Source of the DNA: Paraburkholderia sp.
GTDB lineage: Bacteria; Pseudomonadota; Gammaproteobacteria; Burkholderiales; Burkholderiaceae
Length of the DNA stretch: 64,000 nucleotides
Reading direction: 5' to 3'
NCBI RefSeq assembly: GCF_028283785.1
Contig: NZ_JAPWKB010000018.1
Span: 62,001-126,000 of the forward strand
Below, in pieces: positions 27,842 to 37,371 of this stretch. The notes beneath the pieces were generated by a model. The model saw only the letters and a list, made by a program, of their open reading frames with translations. It did not search any database and had not been told where the DNA came from. The position numbers were made by a program, and so were the translations under genes. Each line of letters starts with the position of its first letter. Positions within the stretch are counted from its first letter, which is position 1.

Positions 27842-28170
27842 GCCGGCGCCGCGCGGCCACCGACGCGCGCGGCACCGCGAACGTCCGCGCGAAGGTGCGC
27901 AACGTAGCATCGACAACGCGTCCTGGCGCATGCCCGGCGCAACCCACGCATGCTGCACCTGCAGCATGGGCAGTACGAAAGGCCGCGAAGTGCGCGCAAC
28001 GCAACAAGCGCAAACAGACGCGGTCCGTCCTGCCGCACGATCGGCGGCGCCACGCACCACGCGCCGCCGCGCCGGTTTCGGGCAACCGCCCGGCAACGCC
28101 AGGCGTCCGTACCACGACGCACTCCGCGGCATCCGAATACGCCGCCCCCGCATCTTCAGCATCTGCTTTC
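27842..28170. other. Intergenic purD-hemF, nothing recognised
   Basis: 329 bases of GC-rich sequence with repeated CGCGCG/GCGCAACG motifs. Several frames are open through composition alone. A weak promoter for hemF may lie here but no convincing hexamers were found. Confidence 0.5.
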
Positions 28171-29095
28171 ATGACTGATCCGAACTACGACGTACAGGCC
28201 GTTCGCGGCTGGTTGCAAGGTTTGCAAACGCATATCGCGGACACGCTCGGCGCGTTCGACGGCAAGCCGTTCGCCACCGACGCGTGGCAGCGCGCGCCGG
28301 GCGAGAAGCTGCGCGGCGGCGGCTGCACGCGGATTCTCGAGGGCGGCAATTTCTTCGAGCGCGCGGGTATCGGTTTCTCGGACGTTCAGGGCGACGCGCT
28401 GCCGGGCTCGGCGAGCGCCGCGCGCCCGCAACTGGCCGGCCGCGGCTTCGAGGCGATGGGCGTGTCGCTGGTGCTGCATCCGCGCAATCCGTCATTGCCC
28501 GACCGTGCACATGAACGTGCGCCTGCTGGTCGCGACCAAAGCCGGCGAAGCGCCGGTGTTCTGGTTCGGCGGCGGGATGGATCTGACGCCGTATTACGGC
28601 TACGAAGACGACGCCCGTCACTTTCACCGCACTTGCCGCGACGCGCTGCAACCATACGGCGACGCGCTGTATCCGCGCTTCAAGACGTGGTGCGACGAGT
28701 ATTTCTTCCTGAAGCACCGCAACGAGCCGCGCGGCATCGGCGGGATTTTCTTCGACGATGTGTCGGAACCGGGTTTCGATGCGTCGTTTTCGATGCTGAA
28801 AAGCGTCGGCGACGCGTTTTTGCACGCCTATCTGCCGATCATCGAAAAACGCCGCGACACGCCGTACAGCGAGGCCGAGCGCGATTTCCAGGCGTATCGT
28901 CGCGGCCGCTACGTGGAGTTCAATCTGGTCTTCGACCGTGGCACGCTGTTCGGCCTGCAAAGCGGCGGCCGCACCGAATCGATCCTGATGTCGATGCCGC
29001 CCGTCGTGAACTGGCGCTACAACTGGCAACCGGAAGCGGGCACGCCCGAGGCGCGGCTGTACAGCGACTTCCTCGTGCCGCGCGAGTGGATCTGA
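28171..29095 (+). pseudogene. hemF: Oxygen-dependent coproporphyrinogen III oxidase, apparent 1-base frameshift
   Basis: Two overlapping frames together encode a full HemF of about 307 residues. The first (from ATG 28171) gives MTDPNYDVQAVRGWLQ, GEKLRGGGCTRILEGG and VLHPRNP; the second continues CPTVHMNVRLLVATK, FWFGGGMDLTPYYG and ends REWI. The switch is at 28492-28495, where TCAT stands where a single Tyr codon is expected, consistent with a 1-base insertion (C at 28493). HemF converts coproporphyrinogen III to protoporphyrinogen IX aerobically. It lies in a conserved housekeeping cluster, which suggests sequencing error or recent loss compensated by an oxygen-independent HemN. Confidence 0.87.
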
Positions 29096-29096
29096 C

Positions 29097-29828
29097 GTGA
29101 CCCACACCCAGACCCCGCCGAGCCCCGCTGCGTTGCCGCGCCGCGTCGCGCTGCTCGGCGGCACCTTCGATCCGATCCACGACGGCCATCTCGCGCTCGC
29201 CAGCCGGTTCGCGCAGGTGCTGAATCTGACGGAACTGGTGCTGTTGCCGGCCGGACAGCCGTGGCAGAAGGCCGACGTGTCGTCGGCGAAGCACCGGCTG
29301 GCGATGACGCAGGCGGCTGCGCGCGCGCTGATCGTGCCCGGCACGACCGTTCAGGTCGCAACTGATGAAATAGATCACGACGGTCCGACCTACACTGTCG
29401 ATACGCTGCAACGCTGGCGCGATCGTGAAAGCCGCGAACATCCCGACAACCAGGCCTCGCTGACGCTGCTGATCGGCGCGGACCAACTGGTACGGCTCGA
29501 CACCTGGCGCGACTGGCGCCGTCTGTTCGAGCTGGCCCATATTGCGGTGGCGACACGCCCCGGCTTCGACCTCGGGTCGGTGCCGCCGGCAGTCGCTGCT
29601 GAAATCGCCTCGCGTCAGGCGGCCGCGGACGTGCTGCAAGCCACGCCGTGCGGCCATCTGCTAATCGACACGACGCTCGCCTTCGACGTGTCCGCCACCG
29701 ACATTCGCGCGCATCTGCGCGAACGTCTGGCGCAACATGCCACCGGCGAGCTGCAGGACGCAGCCACGAACCATGTCCCCACTGCGGTGTGGGACTATAT
29801 TCTTCAACACAATCTGTACCACCGGTAA
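29097..29828 (+). CDS. nadD: Nicotinate-nucleotide adenylyltransferase
   Basis: A 243-residue nucleotidyltransferase with GTG start one base after the hemF stop. The GGTFDPIHDGHL motif (21-32) and the C-terminal VSATDIRAHL contain the conserved T/HxGH-like and ISxTxxR signatures. It adenylates nicotinate mononucleotide in NAD synthesis. The first 15 residues are a Pro-rich leader. Confidence 0.96.
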   Translation: MTHTQTPPSPAALPRRVALLGGTFDPIHDGHLALASRFAQVLNLTELVLLPAGQPWQKADVSSAKHRLAMTQAAARALIVPGTTVQVATDEIDHDGPTYTVDTLQRWRDRESREHPDNQASLTLLIGADQLVRLDTWRDWRRLFELAHIAVATRPGFDLGSVPPAVAAEIASRQAAADVLQATPCGHLLIDTTLAFDVSATDIRAHLRERLAQHATGELQDAATNHVPTAVWDYILQHNLYHR

Positions 29829-29832
29829 TTTC

Positions 29833-30288
29833 ATGGATATTCGCAAACTTCAACGCGCGATCATCGACGGTCTCGAAGACGTCAAGGCGCAAGACATCTC
29901 GGTGTTCAACACCAGCCACCTGACCGCGCTGTTCGACCGCGTGATCGTCGCGAGCGGCACCTCCAACCGTCAGACCAAGGCGCTCGCATCGAGCGTGCGC
30001 GAGAAGGTCAAGGAAGCCGGCGGCGACATCGTCAGCACGGAAGGCGAAGAGACGGGCGAATGGGTGCTGGTCGATTGCGGCGACGCGATCGTCCACATCC
30101 TGCAACCGGCGCTGCGCCAGTACTACCGTCTCGAGGAAATCTGGGGCGACAAGCCGGTTCGCGTGAAGCTGACTACGCCGAATCCGTTCGGCGGCGCGCA
30201 CGCCAGCGAGCCGATGGAAGACGAGGACGACGAAGAAGAAGCTCCGGCAGCGAAGCCCGCGCGCAAGGCGCCGGCGCGTCGCCGCTAA
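29833..30288 (+). CDS. rsfS: Ribosome silencing factor RsfS
   Basis: A 151-residue protein starting MDIRKLQRAIIDGLEDVKAQDI, then VIVASGTSNRQTKALASSV and GEWVLVDCGDAIVHILQP, all typical of RsfS/Iojap, which binds ribosomal protein L14 and blocks subunit joining. A charged tail (EDEDDEEEAPAAKPARKAPA) extends beyond the usual about 110 residues. Directly follows nadD. Confidence 0.95.
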   Translation: MDIRKLQRAIIDGLEDVKAQDISVFNTSHLTALFDRVIVASGTSNRQTKALASSVREKVKEAGGDIVSTEGEETGEWVLVDCGDAIVHILQPALRQYYRLEEIWGDKPVRVKLTTPNPFGGAHASEPMEDEDDEEEAPAAKPARKAPARRR

Positions 30289-30312
30289 GCATCGTCCGGG
30301 TCTGGTTTTCCC

Positions 30313-30783
30313 GTGAAACTGCATATCCTCGCGGTCGGCCACAAGATGCCGGACTGGATCGCCACCGGCTTCGACGAATACGCGAAGCGCATGCCGCCCG
30401 AACTGCGGATCGAGCTTCGCGAAATCAAGCCGGAGCAGCGTTCGTCCGGGCGTCCCGCTGAAAGCGTGATGGCCGCCGAGCGTGTGAAGATCGAGGCCGC
30501 GCTGCCGAAGAACGCGCGCATCGTCGCTCTCGACGAGCGCGGCAAGGACTGGACCACGATGCAGCTCGCCACCGCGCTGCCCGGCTGGCAACAGGACGGC
30601 CGCGATGTGGCGTTTCTGATCGGCGGCGCCGACGGGCTCGACCCGGAACTGAAGGCGCGTGCCGACATGCTGCTGCGCGTGTCGAGCCTCACGCTGCCGC
30701 ACGCGATGGTCCGCGTGTTACTTGCCGAACAGCTTTACCGTGCGTGGACCATCACGCAAAATCACCCCTACCACCGCGTCTGA
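30313..30783 (+). CDS. rlmH: 23S rRNA (pseudouridine1915-N3)-methyltransferase RlmH
   Basis: A 156-residue SPOUT methyltransferase with GTG start. LHILAVGHKMPDWIATGFDEYAKRMP opens the protein, FLIGGADGL is the SAM-binding loop, and AEQLYRAWTITQNHPYHR is the conserved C-terminal knot. Confidence 0.96.
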   Translation: MKLHILAVGHKMPDWIATGFDEYAKRMPPELRIELREIKPEQRSSGRPAESVMAAERVKIEAALPKNARIVALDERGKDWTTMQLATALPGWQQDGRDVAFLIGGADGLDPELKARADMLLRVSSLTLPHAMVRVLLAEQLYRAWTITQNHPYHRV

Positions 30784-30973
30784 GCCGGCGCGCGGGCGAA
30801 CTGCCGCTCTCGCCGTCGCGCCGCGCGCGGCTGTCGCGCACGGCCTGCCCGACCCGGTTCAGGCATGGGACGGGCACGCCTGCGCGCGTCCGTCCCATGC
30901 CGCCGGCTCCCCTCCGATTCCGACTCCGTTTCTAATCCCCATTCCAATCCCGATTCCTGACCGAGACTCCGCC

Positions 30974-31600
30974 ATGTCGTCATCCGTTGCGCTGCATCCG
31001 TTCGTCTATCTCGCGTCGCAAAGTCCGCGTCGCCAGGAATTGCTGCGCCAGCTCGGCGTGAGTTTCGAACTGCTGCTGCCGCGCGCCGATGAAGACGCCG
31101 AGGCGCTCGAAGCCGAACTGCCCGGCGAATCCGCGCATGCGTACGTGCAACGCGTGACCGTCGCCAAGGCACAGGCTGCGCATGCGCGTCTCGTGCACGG
31201 CGGCCATCGCGCCGCGCCGATCCTCGTCGCCGATACCACCGTCACGATCGACGATGCGATCCTCGGCAAACCCGTCGATGCCGACGACGCCGTCGCGATG
31301 CTCACGCGTCTCGCCGGACGCGATCACGAAGTGTTGACGGCGGTGGCCGTCGTCGATGCGCAAGGCCTGTCGCTGCCGGTTGCGCTGTCCACGTCGCGGG
31401 TGCGTTTTGCTGCACTGCCAGACGCCGCCGTGCGCGCTTACGTCGCGAGCGGCGAGCCGTTGGGCAAGGCCGGCGCATACGGTGTGCAAGGGCGCGCAGC
31501 GGAGTTTATCGAGCATATCGACGGATCCTATTCGGGTATCATGGGTTTGCCGCTTTATGAAACCGCTGCCCTCCTGCGTGCAGCGCGCATCGACTTCTAG
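30974..31600 (+). CDS. maf: Maf family nucleoside triphosphate pyrophosphatase
   Basis: A 208-residue protein with YLASQSPRRQELLRQLGVSFE near 14-34, VADTTVTIDDAILGKP, and AYGVQGRAAEFIEHIDGSYSGIMGLPL at the C-terminus. Maf enzymes hydrolyse dTTP/UTP or modified nucleotides. The ATG 30974 is preceded by a 190-base gap after rlmH; the longer upstream frame is a Pro/Ile-rich read-through. Confidence 0.95.
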   Translation: MSSSVALHPFVYLASQSPRRQELLRQLGVSFELLLPRADEDAEALEAELPGESAHAYVQRVTVAKAQAAHARLVHGGHRAAPILVADTTVTIDDAILGKPVDADDAVAMLTRLAGRDHEVLTAVAVVDAQGLSLPVALSTSRVRFAALPDAAVRAYVASGEPLGKAGAYGVQGRAAEFIEHIDGSYSGIMGLPLYETAALLRAARIDF

Positions 31601-31609
31601 AACAACACC

Positions 31610-33079
31610 ATGAATGAAGAGATCCTGATCAATGTGACGCCCCAGGAAACACGCGTCGCGTTGGTCCAGCAAGGCGCCGTCCAGGAACTGCACGTCGAAC
31701 GCACGCTGTCGCGCGGACGCGTCGGCAATGTCTATCTGGGCAAAGTGGTGCGCGTGCTGCCGGGCATGCAATCGGCGTTTATCGATATCGGTCTGGAACG
31801 CGCCGCGTTCCTGCACGTCGCCGACATCTGGCATCCGCGGATTGCCGGAGAACCGCAACACAGCGCCCCGCATCAACCCATCGAGAAGATCGTCTTCGAA
31901 GGCCAGACCTTGATGGTGCAAGTCGTCAAGGATCCGATCGGCACGAAGGGCGCGCGACTGTCCACGCAAGTGAGCATCGCCGGACGCACGCTGGTGTATC
32001 TGCCGCAGGAACCGCATATCGGCATTTCGCAGAAGATCGAAAGCGAAGCCGAGCGCGAAGCGATTCGCGCGCGGCTCACGGCCGTGTTGCCCGCTGACGA
32101 AAAAGGCGGCTACATCGTGCGGACCATTGCCGAAGACGCCACCAGCGAAGAACTCGCCAGCGACGTCGCGTATCTGCGCAAGACGTGGGCGACGATCCTG
32201 TCGCAAGGTCAGCGCATGCCGCCCACCAGCCTGCTCTATCAGGATCTGAATCTGGCGCAACGCGTGCTGCGCGACTTCGTCAACGACGAGACCTCGCGCA
32301 TTCAGGTCGACTCGCGCGAGACCTTCCAGATGCTCTCGGATTTCGCGAAGGAATTCACGCCCGCGGTGTCGTCGAAGCTGCATCACTACACGGGCGAGCG
32401 TCCGCTGTACGACCTCTACAACATCGAAGCGGAAATCCAGCGCGCGCTGTCGCGGCGTGTCGAGTTGAAGTCGGGCGGTTATCTCGTGATCGACCAGACC
32501 GAGGCCATGACCACGATCGACGTGAACACGGGCGGCTATGTGGGCGCGCGCAATTTCGACGACACGATCTTCAAGACCAACCTCGAAGCGGCGCACACCA
32601 TCGCGCGTCAGTTGCGTCTGCGCAATCTCGGCGGCGTGATCATCATCGACTTCATCGACATGGAGAACGTCGAGCATCGCGATCAGGTGTTGGGCGAACT
32701 GAAGAAGGCGTTGTCGCGCGACCGCACGCGTGTCACGGTGAACGGTTTCTCGCAGTTGGGTCTGGTTGAAATGACGCGCAAGCGCACCCGCGAATCGCTC
32801 GCGCACGTGCTGTGCGAGCCGTGTCCGGTGTGTCTCGGCAAAGGTCAGGTCAAAACCGCGCGCACCGTGTGCTACGACGTGTTGCGCGAGATCCTGCGCG
32901 AGTCGCGCCAGTTCAATCCGCGCGAATTCCGGGTGGTCGCCTCGCAGCAGGTGATCGATCTGTTTCTCGAAGAGGAATCGCAGCATCTGGCGATGCTGAT
33001 CGACTTTATCGGCAAGCCGGTGTCGTTGCAGGTGGAGTCGAATCTGAGTCAGGAACAGTACGATATCGTGCTGATGTAA
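31610..33079 (+). CDS. rng: Ribonuclease G
   Basis: A 489-residue RNase E/G. S1 domain near 35-120 (RGRVGNVYLGKVVRVLPGMQSAFIDIG), a catalytic DNase I-like domain with IDVNTGGYVGARN and VIIIDFIDMENVEHRDQVL, and the zinc-link CEPCPVCLGKG. The enzyme processes 16S rRNA 5' ends. It starts 9 bases after maf, completing the housekeeping run. Confidence 0.96.
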   Translation: MNEEILINVTPQETRVALVQQGAVQELHVERTLSRGRVGNVYLGKVVRVLPGMQSAFIDIGLERAAFLHVADIWHPRIAGEPQHSAPHQPIEKIVFEGQTLMVQVVKDPIGTKGARLSTQVSIAGRTLVYLPQEPHIGISQKIESEAEREAIRARLTAVLPADEKGGYIVRTIAEDATSEELASDVAYLRKTWATILSQGQRMPPTSLLYQDLNLAQRVLRDFVNDETSRIQVDSRETFQMLSDFAKEFTPAVSSKLHHYTGERPLYDLYNIEAEIQRALSRRVELKSGGYLVIDQTEAMTTIDVNTGGYVGARNFDDTIFKTNLEAAHTIARQLRLRNLGGVIIIDFIDMENVEHRDQVLGELKKALSRDRTRVTVNGFSQLGLVEMTRKRTRESLAHVLCEPCPVCLGKGQVKTARTVCYDVLREILRESRQFNPREFRVVASQQVIDLFLEEESQHLAMLIDFIGKPVSLQVESNLSQEQYDIVLM

Positions 33080-33086
33080 CGCGACT

Positions 33087-33113
33087 GCGAGCCTCGCGTA
33101 TTGCGCGGCTCGC
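33087..33113. terminator. Possible terminator between rng and the EAL-protein gene
   Basis: GCGAGCC and GGCTCGC pair around an inner CGC/GCG stem, lying between convergent genes, but no T-run follows on either strand. Confidence 0.4.
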
Positions 33114-33122
33114 GTTGTCCGT

Positions 33123-34844
33123 TCACGCGCCCCCCGGCTCGCCTTCGTCGCCGTCGCCCATCTCCGCCGACATCGGCTCCAGCAGATTGCGCAGCGCCGT
33201 TGCATTGAGCGGCCGCGCGAACCAGAATCCCTGCGCTTCGTCGCATCCCAACTCCGCCAGCCGTTGCGCCTGTTCCGGCGTCTCCACGCCTTCGGCGGTC
33301 ACGCGCAATTTCAACGCATGCGCCATTGCGATGATCGCGCCGACCAGCGCCGCGCTTTGCGCATCGTCGGCCATCCGGACGATAAACGAGCGGTCGATCT
33401 TCAACCGGTTCAGCGGAAAACGCGTCAGATACGCGAGGCTCGAATAGCCGGTGCCGAAATCGTCGACCGCCACTTCGACACCGAGATCGCGCAACGCATG
33501 CAGCGTCTTCAGTGCTTCGTCGGTGCCGCCGAGCAGCACGCCTTCGGTGATTTCCACTTCCAGATACGACGGATCGAGCGCCGCGTCGTGCAGCGCGCTT
33601 TCGATCATCGCCAGCAGGTTCTGGCGGCGAAACTGTTGCGGCGAGACATTGACGGCCACGCGCGGCAACTTGCCGGTCAGACGCAGAATACGGCTCGCGT
33701 CGCGGCACGCATTGCGCATCACCCATTCGCCGATCCGCTCGATCATCCCGGTCTCTTCGGCAACTGGCACGAATTCGGCGGGACTGATCAAACCGCGCGA
33801 CGGATGCTGCCAGCGCAGCAGCGTTTCGACCTGTGCGATATGGCCGGTCGCGAGCGTGACCTGCGGCTGATAGACGAGATGCAACTGGTCGCGATCGATC
33901 GCATCGCGCAGCATCGTTTCGAGTTCGAAGCGACGCGCCGCCTGCCGCTCCAGCGACGGCGAGAAGCGTTGCACGCCGTTCATCCCCGCGCCTTTCATCG
34001 ACGACAACGCGACGCTCGCGCGACGCATCAAGGTCGGCGCATCGTCGCCATCGGACGGGAAACCGGCAATGCCGATACTTGCCTTTACGTTCAGCGTCGT
34101 ATCGAGAAAGTTGATCGGCTCGCCGATGCGCGCAAGCACCGCGTCGGCCAGCGCATCGACCGCGGGCCCGGTTGCATCGACCAGCAACGCGAACTGCATG
34201 CCGCCCAGCGATGCAATCGTGCCGTCGTACGGCACCAGACCGCGCAGCCGTTCACCGGCAATCTGCAATACGAGTTCGGCGGCATTCGAACCGAGCGCGT
34301 CGCGCAGCTTGCGCATCTGGTTCAGCTCGACGACCAGCACGCTGAAACCGCTACCGCTGCGCCGTCCGCGCGCAATCGTCAGATCGAGTCGTTCGGTGAA
34401 CAGATTCTGGTTCGGCAGACGCGTGATGTTGTCGTGATGCGAGACGTACCAGAGCCGCGCCTCCGATTGCGCATAACGCGACATGTCGATCACGATGCCG
34501 ACATAACGCAGCCGGCCTTCGCCGAACGGTGCGAGCGCGAGCATTACCGGCGTGCGCACGTGGTTGCTCCGCACGTAAAACCATTCGCCTTCGTAGCGGC
34601 TGTGGAGGGGCTCGGTGGTCGCGCCCGGCAATTCGCCGCTGCGCTTCGTGAGTTCGGCGGGATCGTGCAGCGCGTGAAACGTCATCCGCCCGATCAGTTC
34701 GTCGGCCGGATAGCCCGTCAGTTGCTCATAGGCAGGATTGACCTCTTCGAACGTCCCGTCGGCGGCGCAGGTGAACACGCCGTACGGTGCGGCTGCCAGC
34801 GCGGCATCGTAGACGGCGGTGGACGTGGCGCGGTCGGATTGCAT
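33123..34844 (-). CDS. PAS-GGDEF(degenerate)-EAL protein, c-di-GMP phosphodiesterase
   Basis: About 573 residues from the ATG at 34844, which has CGGAG five bases upstream; an ATG at 34952 would add 36 residues without domain character. PAS domain about 10-130, GGDEF about 135-290, EAL about 300-565. The GGDEF motif is replaced by LGGMQF (213-218), so cyclase activity is unlikely. The EAL domain keeps the metal and substrate residues: ETLLR (340-344), NVSP, ITEG, DDFGTGYSS (461-469), KIDRSF, AEGVET and EAQGF. Predicted to hydrolyse cyclic di-GMP under PAS control; it may influence the nearby fimbrial operon. Confidence 0.87.
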   Translation of the reverse strand: MQSDRATSTAVYDAALAAAPYGVFTCAADGTFEEVNPAYEQLTGYPADELIGRMTFHALHDPAELTKRSGELPGATTEPLHSRYEGEWFYVRSNHVRTPVMLALAPFGEGRLRYVGIVIDMSRYAQSEARLWYVSHHDNITRLPNQNLFTERLDLTIARGRRSGSGFSVLVVELNQMRKLRDALGSNAAELVLQIAGERLRGLVPYDGTIASLGGMQFALLVDATGPAVDALADAVLARIGEPINFLDTTLNVKASIGIAGFPSDGDDAPTLMRRASVALSSMKGAGMNGVQRFSPSLERQAARRFELETMLRDAIDRDQLHLVYQPQVTLATGHIAQVETLLRWQHPSRGLISPAEFVPVAEETGMIERIGEWVMRNACRDASRILRLTGKLPRVAVNVSPQQFRRQNLLAMIESALHDAALDPSYLEVEITEGVLLGGTDEALKTLHALRDLGVEVAVDDFGTGYSSLAYLTRFPLNRLKIDRSFIVRMADDAQSAALVGAIIAMAHALKLRVTAEGVETPEQAQRLAELGCDEAQGFWFARPLNATALRNLLEPMSAEMGDGDEGEPGGA

Positions 34845-35084
34845 CGCGGCTCCGTCAGCGGACCGGCCGTGCAGCCGGCCGTGCCATGCCGCCGGCGACA
34901 CCGCTGGCAGACGCACGGCGCATCGGCGCGCTTCAGTCTCGGTACGGGTCATGCAGACAGTCCCATCGTGTGTTATTCGCACCGGCGCGCGCAGCTCGCG
35001 TCGCCCGGCAATCAAACATCGTAGCATTGCGCCGCCGATCGCGCGAACGCTCGAAAATCTATCCGGGCTTCACGCGCGGCGACC

Positions 35085-36035
35085 TCATTGCACCGCCAGC
35101 GCATCCGTTGCCGCACGCGCCGCCAGATACTCGACCATCCGTTGCGCGGCCGGCTGCAACGCGTCGAAATCGCGGCAACAGACGACGAACCGCCGCTGCG
35201 CCCATTCGTTCGTCAACGGCACGATCCGGATGCCGAGCGTGCGCGCATAGCTCTCGCCCACCTCTTGCGGCACCACGCTGATACCGAGATTCGCGGCGAC
35301 CACCCGAAACGCCGCGTCGAAGCTCGACACGATCACGCGATACGACACCGTGCGTCCGATCTGTGCCGCCGATCGCCGCAACATCGTGTGAACCGCCGTG
35401 GTGGGCGGCAGGCCGACATGCTGATGATCGAGCGTCTGCTCGAACCCGAGCGACGCGCAATGCGCGAGCGGATGCGCAGCGTGAACGGCCAGCGCAAGCC
35501 GGTCCTGCCGATACGGACGGGTCTGCAAGCCGTCGAGATCGACGTTGTCCCAGCACACGCCGACCGATGCGGCGCCTTCACGCAACTGCCGCACCAGATC
35601 GGCCGACAGCCGCTCTTCGACGTCCACTTCGATATTCTGGTTCGCGGGCTCGCGCATGAACGACGCGATGTCGTCGAGCAGCGCCTCGGCAATCGCCGAT
35701 GCCGACGCGCAGATCCGCACCCGACCGCGCAGCCCGCTGCCGAACGCGGCGACATCGCTGGCGATCCGCTCCATCGTGAACAGCACGCTGCGCGCGTGTT
35801 CGAGCAACGCAAGACCGGCGGGCGTCGGTTGCACGCCGCGTCGCGAGCGCATCAGCAGCGGCACGCCGAGGTCGCTTTCGAGTTGCGCGATCCGCTTGCT
35901 GATCGCCGACGGCTCGATATGCTCCTGCTGCGCCGCACGCGCCATATTGCGATGCTCGCAGACCGCAACGAGCAGACGCAGCGTTTTCAGATCGATGTCG
36001 CGCAAAAGCTGTCTCCGTGGCCGCGCCGGTTGCAT
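35085..36035 (-). CDS. LysR family transcriptional regulator
   Basis: About 316 residues from the ATG at 36035; an in-frame ATG at 36068 adds 11 basic residues. N-terminal winged helix LKTLRLLVAVCEHRNMARAAQQEHIEPSAISKRIAQLE, then a substrate-binding domain with VRICASASAIAEALL and VVPQEVGESY. Co-inducer unknown. It faces away from the VOC genes that start 258 bases to the right, so it may control them divergently. Confidence 0.9.
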   Translation of the reverse strand: MQPARPRRQLLRDIDLKTLRLLVAVCEHRNMARAAQQEHIEPSAISKRIAQLESDLGVPLLMRSRRGVQPTPAGLALLEHARSVLFTMERIASDVAAFGSGLRGRVRICASASAIAEALLDDIASFMREPANQNIEVDVEERLSADLVRQLREGAASVGVCWDNVDLDGLQTRPYRQDRLALAVHAAHPLAHCASLGFEQTLDHQHVGLPPTTAVHTMLRRSAAQIGRTVSYRVIVSSFDAAFRVVAANLGISVVPQEVGESYARTLGIRIVPLTNEWAQRRFVVCCRDFDALQPAAQRMVEYLAARAATDALAVQ

Positions 36036-36292
36036 CGTGGATTGCCGCGTCCGGCGCGCGCCGTCCATTCCGTGCGTGTGTTCTGTTCGTGTATCCGGAT
36101 GCGTCGCCGCGCCGGCAAGACCTGAACGTCAACCGAGGCTAGCATCAAAGGAAACGTCAGCGCAAACCGGCGCCGCAGACGCGGAATTTTGCGAACGATG
36201 TCGATTGCCGGCAGGTCTGGCCGTCGTCATCATGTGCGCATGCTGCATCCGGCAACGTGCCGCTCAACCCGCTCAGACAAGGAGCATCCGTC

Positions 36293-36760
36293 ATGTCCAC
36301 GCCTTCCAAACCGGTCAAGCCCATTCCCGACGACATGCATACGCTGACGCCGCATCTGATCTGCGACGGTGCGGCCGACGCGCTAGGTTTCTACACCGCC
36401 GCATTCGGCGCGATCGAACTGGTGCGCCTGCCCGGCAAGAACGGACGCCTGATGCATGCATCGATGCGGATCGGCGATTCGACGCTGATGCTGGTCGATG
36501 AAATGGCAGAATGCGGCGCGTTCGGGCCGAAGTCGCTGAAAGGCTCGCCGGTCACGCTGCATCTTTACGTCGAGAACGTCGATGCGACGATCGAGCGCGC
36601 GGTCGCCGTCGGCGCGACGCTGACAATGCCTGCTGCCGACATGTTCTGGGGCGACCGCTACGGTCAGCTCGAAGATCCGTTCGGACACCGGTGGTCGGTC
36701 GCGACGCATGTGCGCGACGTCACGCCGCAAGAGATGAAAGCCGCGATGGAAGCGATGTAA
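36293..36760 (+). CDS. VOC family protein (glyoxalase/bleomycin-resistance fold, PhnB-like)
   Basis: A 155-residue protein preceded by AAGGAG at a good distance. After a Lys/Pro leader the betaalphabeta-betabetabeta repeat begins HTLTPHLICDGAADALGFYTAAFGAIE and the C-terminal half has DRYGQLEDPFGHRWSVATH, typical of the PhnB-like subgroup. No substrate can be inferred. Confidence 0.88.
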   Translation: MSTPSKPVKPIPDDMHTLTPHLICDGAADALGFYTAAFGAIELVRLPGKNGRLMHASMRIGDSTLMLVDEMAECGAFGPKSLKGSPVTLHLYVENVDATIERAVAVGATLTMPAADMFWGDRYGQLEDPFGHRWSVATHVRDVTPQEMKAAMEAM

Positions 36761-36827
36761 CGCCGCGCCGTCGTATCGACCGCTACCTGTGGCCGGTGGC
36801 ATATTGCCGAAACCTTGAGGACTTTCC

Positions 36828-37301
36828 ATGAAGAAAATCACGCCGTTCCTGTGGTTCAACAACACCGCTGAAGAAGCCGCGCGCTACTACACCGGGATTT
36901 TTCCGGACTCGTCGATTCGCGAAACGCGTTACTACAGCGCGGGCGCACCCGCTCCCGAGGGCAGCGTGATGTCGGTGACGATCGAGATCGCCGGCCAGGA
37001 ACTGGTGGCGTTCAACGGCGGCCCGGGCCTGAAGTTTTCACCGGCCATGTCGATGTTCGTCACCTGCGAATCGCAAGCGGAAGTGGACGACTACTGGGAG
37101 AAACTCTCCGTCGAAGGCGCGCCGCAGCAATGCGGCTGGCTGACCGACAAATACGGCGTGTCATGGCAGATCGTGCCGCTCGCGCTCGACCGGATGCTGA
37201 AAGACCCCGACGCCGAAAAATCCGCACGTGTGATGCAGGCACTAATGCAAATGGTCAAGCTGGATATCGCCACACTGGAGCGCGCGTATCGCGGCGAATA
37301 G
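36828..37301 (+). CDS. VOC/3-demethylubiquinone-9 3-methyltransferase-fold protein
   Basis: A 157-residue protein, start MKKITPFLWFNNTAEEAARYYTGIFPDS with GAGGA upstream, then WLTDKYGVSWQIVP and a helical tail ending LERAYRG, typical of the PF06983 group named for a weak resemblance to UbiG. Despite the name it is a VOC-fold protein of unknown activity. It lies 67 bases after another VOC gene and ends before a strong terminator, so the pair likely forms one transcript. Confidence 0.88.
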   Translation: MKKITPFLWFNNTAEEAARYYTGIFPDSSIRETRYYSAGAPAPEGSVMSVTIEIAGQELVAFNGGPGLKFSPAMSMFVTCESQAEVDDYWEKLSVEGAPQQCGWLTDKYGVSWQIVPLALDRMLKDPDAEKSARVMQALMQMVKLDIATLERAYRGE

Positions 37302-37332
37302 ATTTCCCGCAATACCACGCGGTATAAAAACA

Positions 37333-37371
37333 CAAGGCCGACCCATTCCCGATGGGTCGGCCTTGTTTTTT
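37333..37371 (+). terminator. Strong intrinsic terminator after the VOC genes
   Basis: A 14-bp stem (CAAGGCCGACCCAT with ATGGGTCGGCCTTG) with a 5-base loop, followed by six T. Confidence 0.92.

Noticed and set aside
34845..34952. Longer N-terminus of the EAL protein from ATG 34952
   Set aside because: The 36 extra residues are Arg/Ala/His-rich without domain character, and the ATG at 34844 has a better ribosome-binding site. It remains possible.
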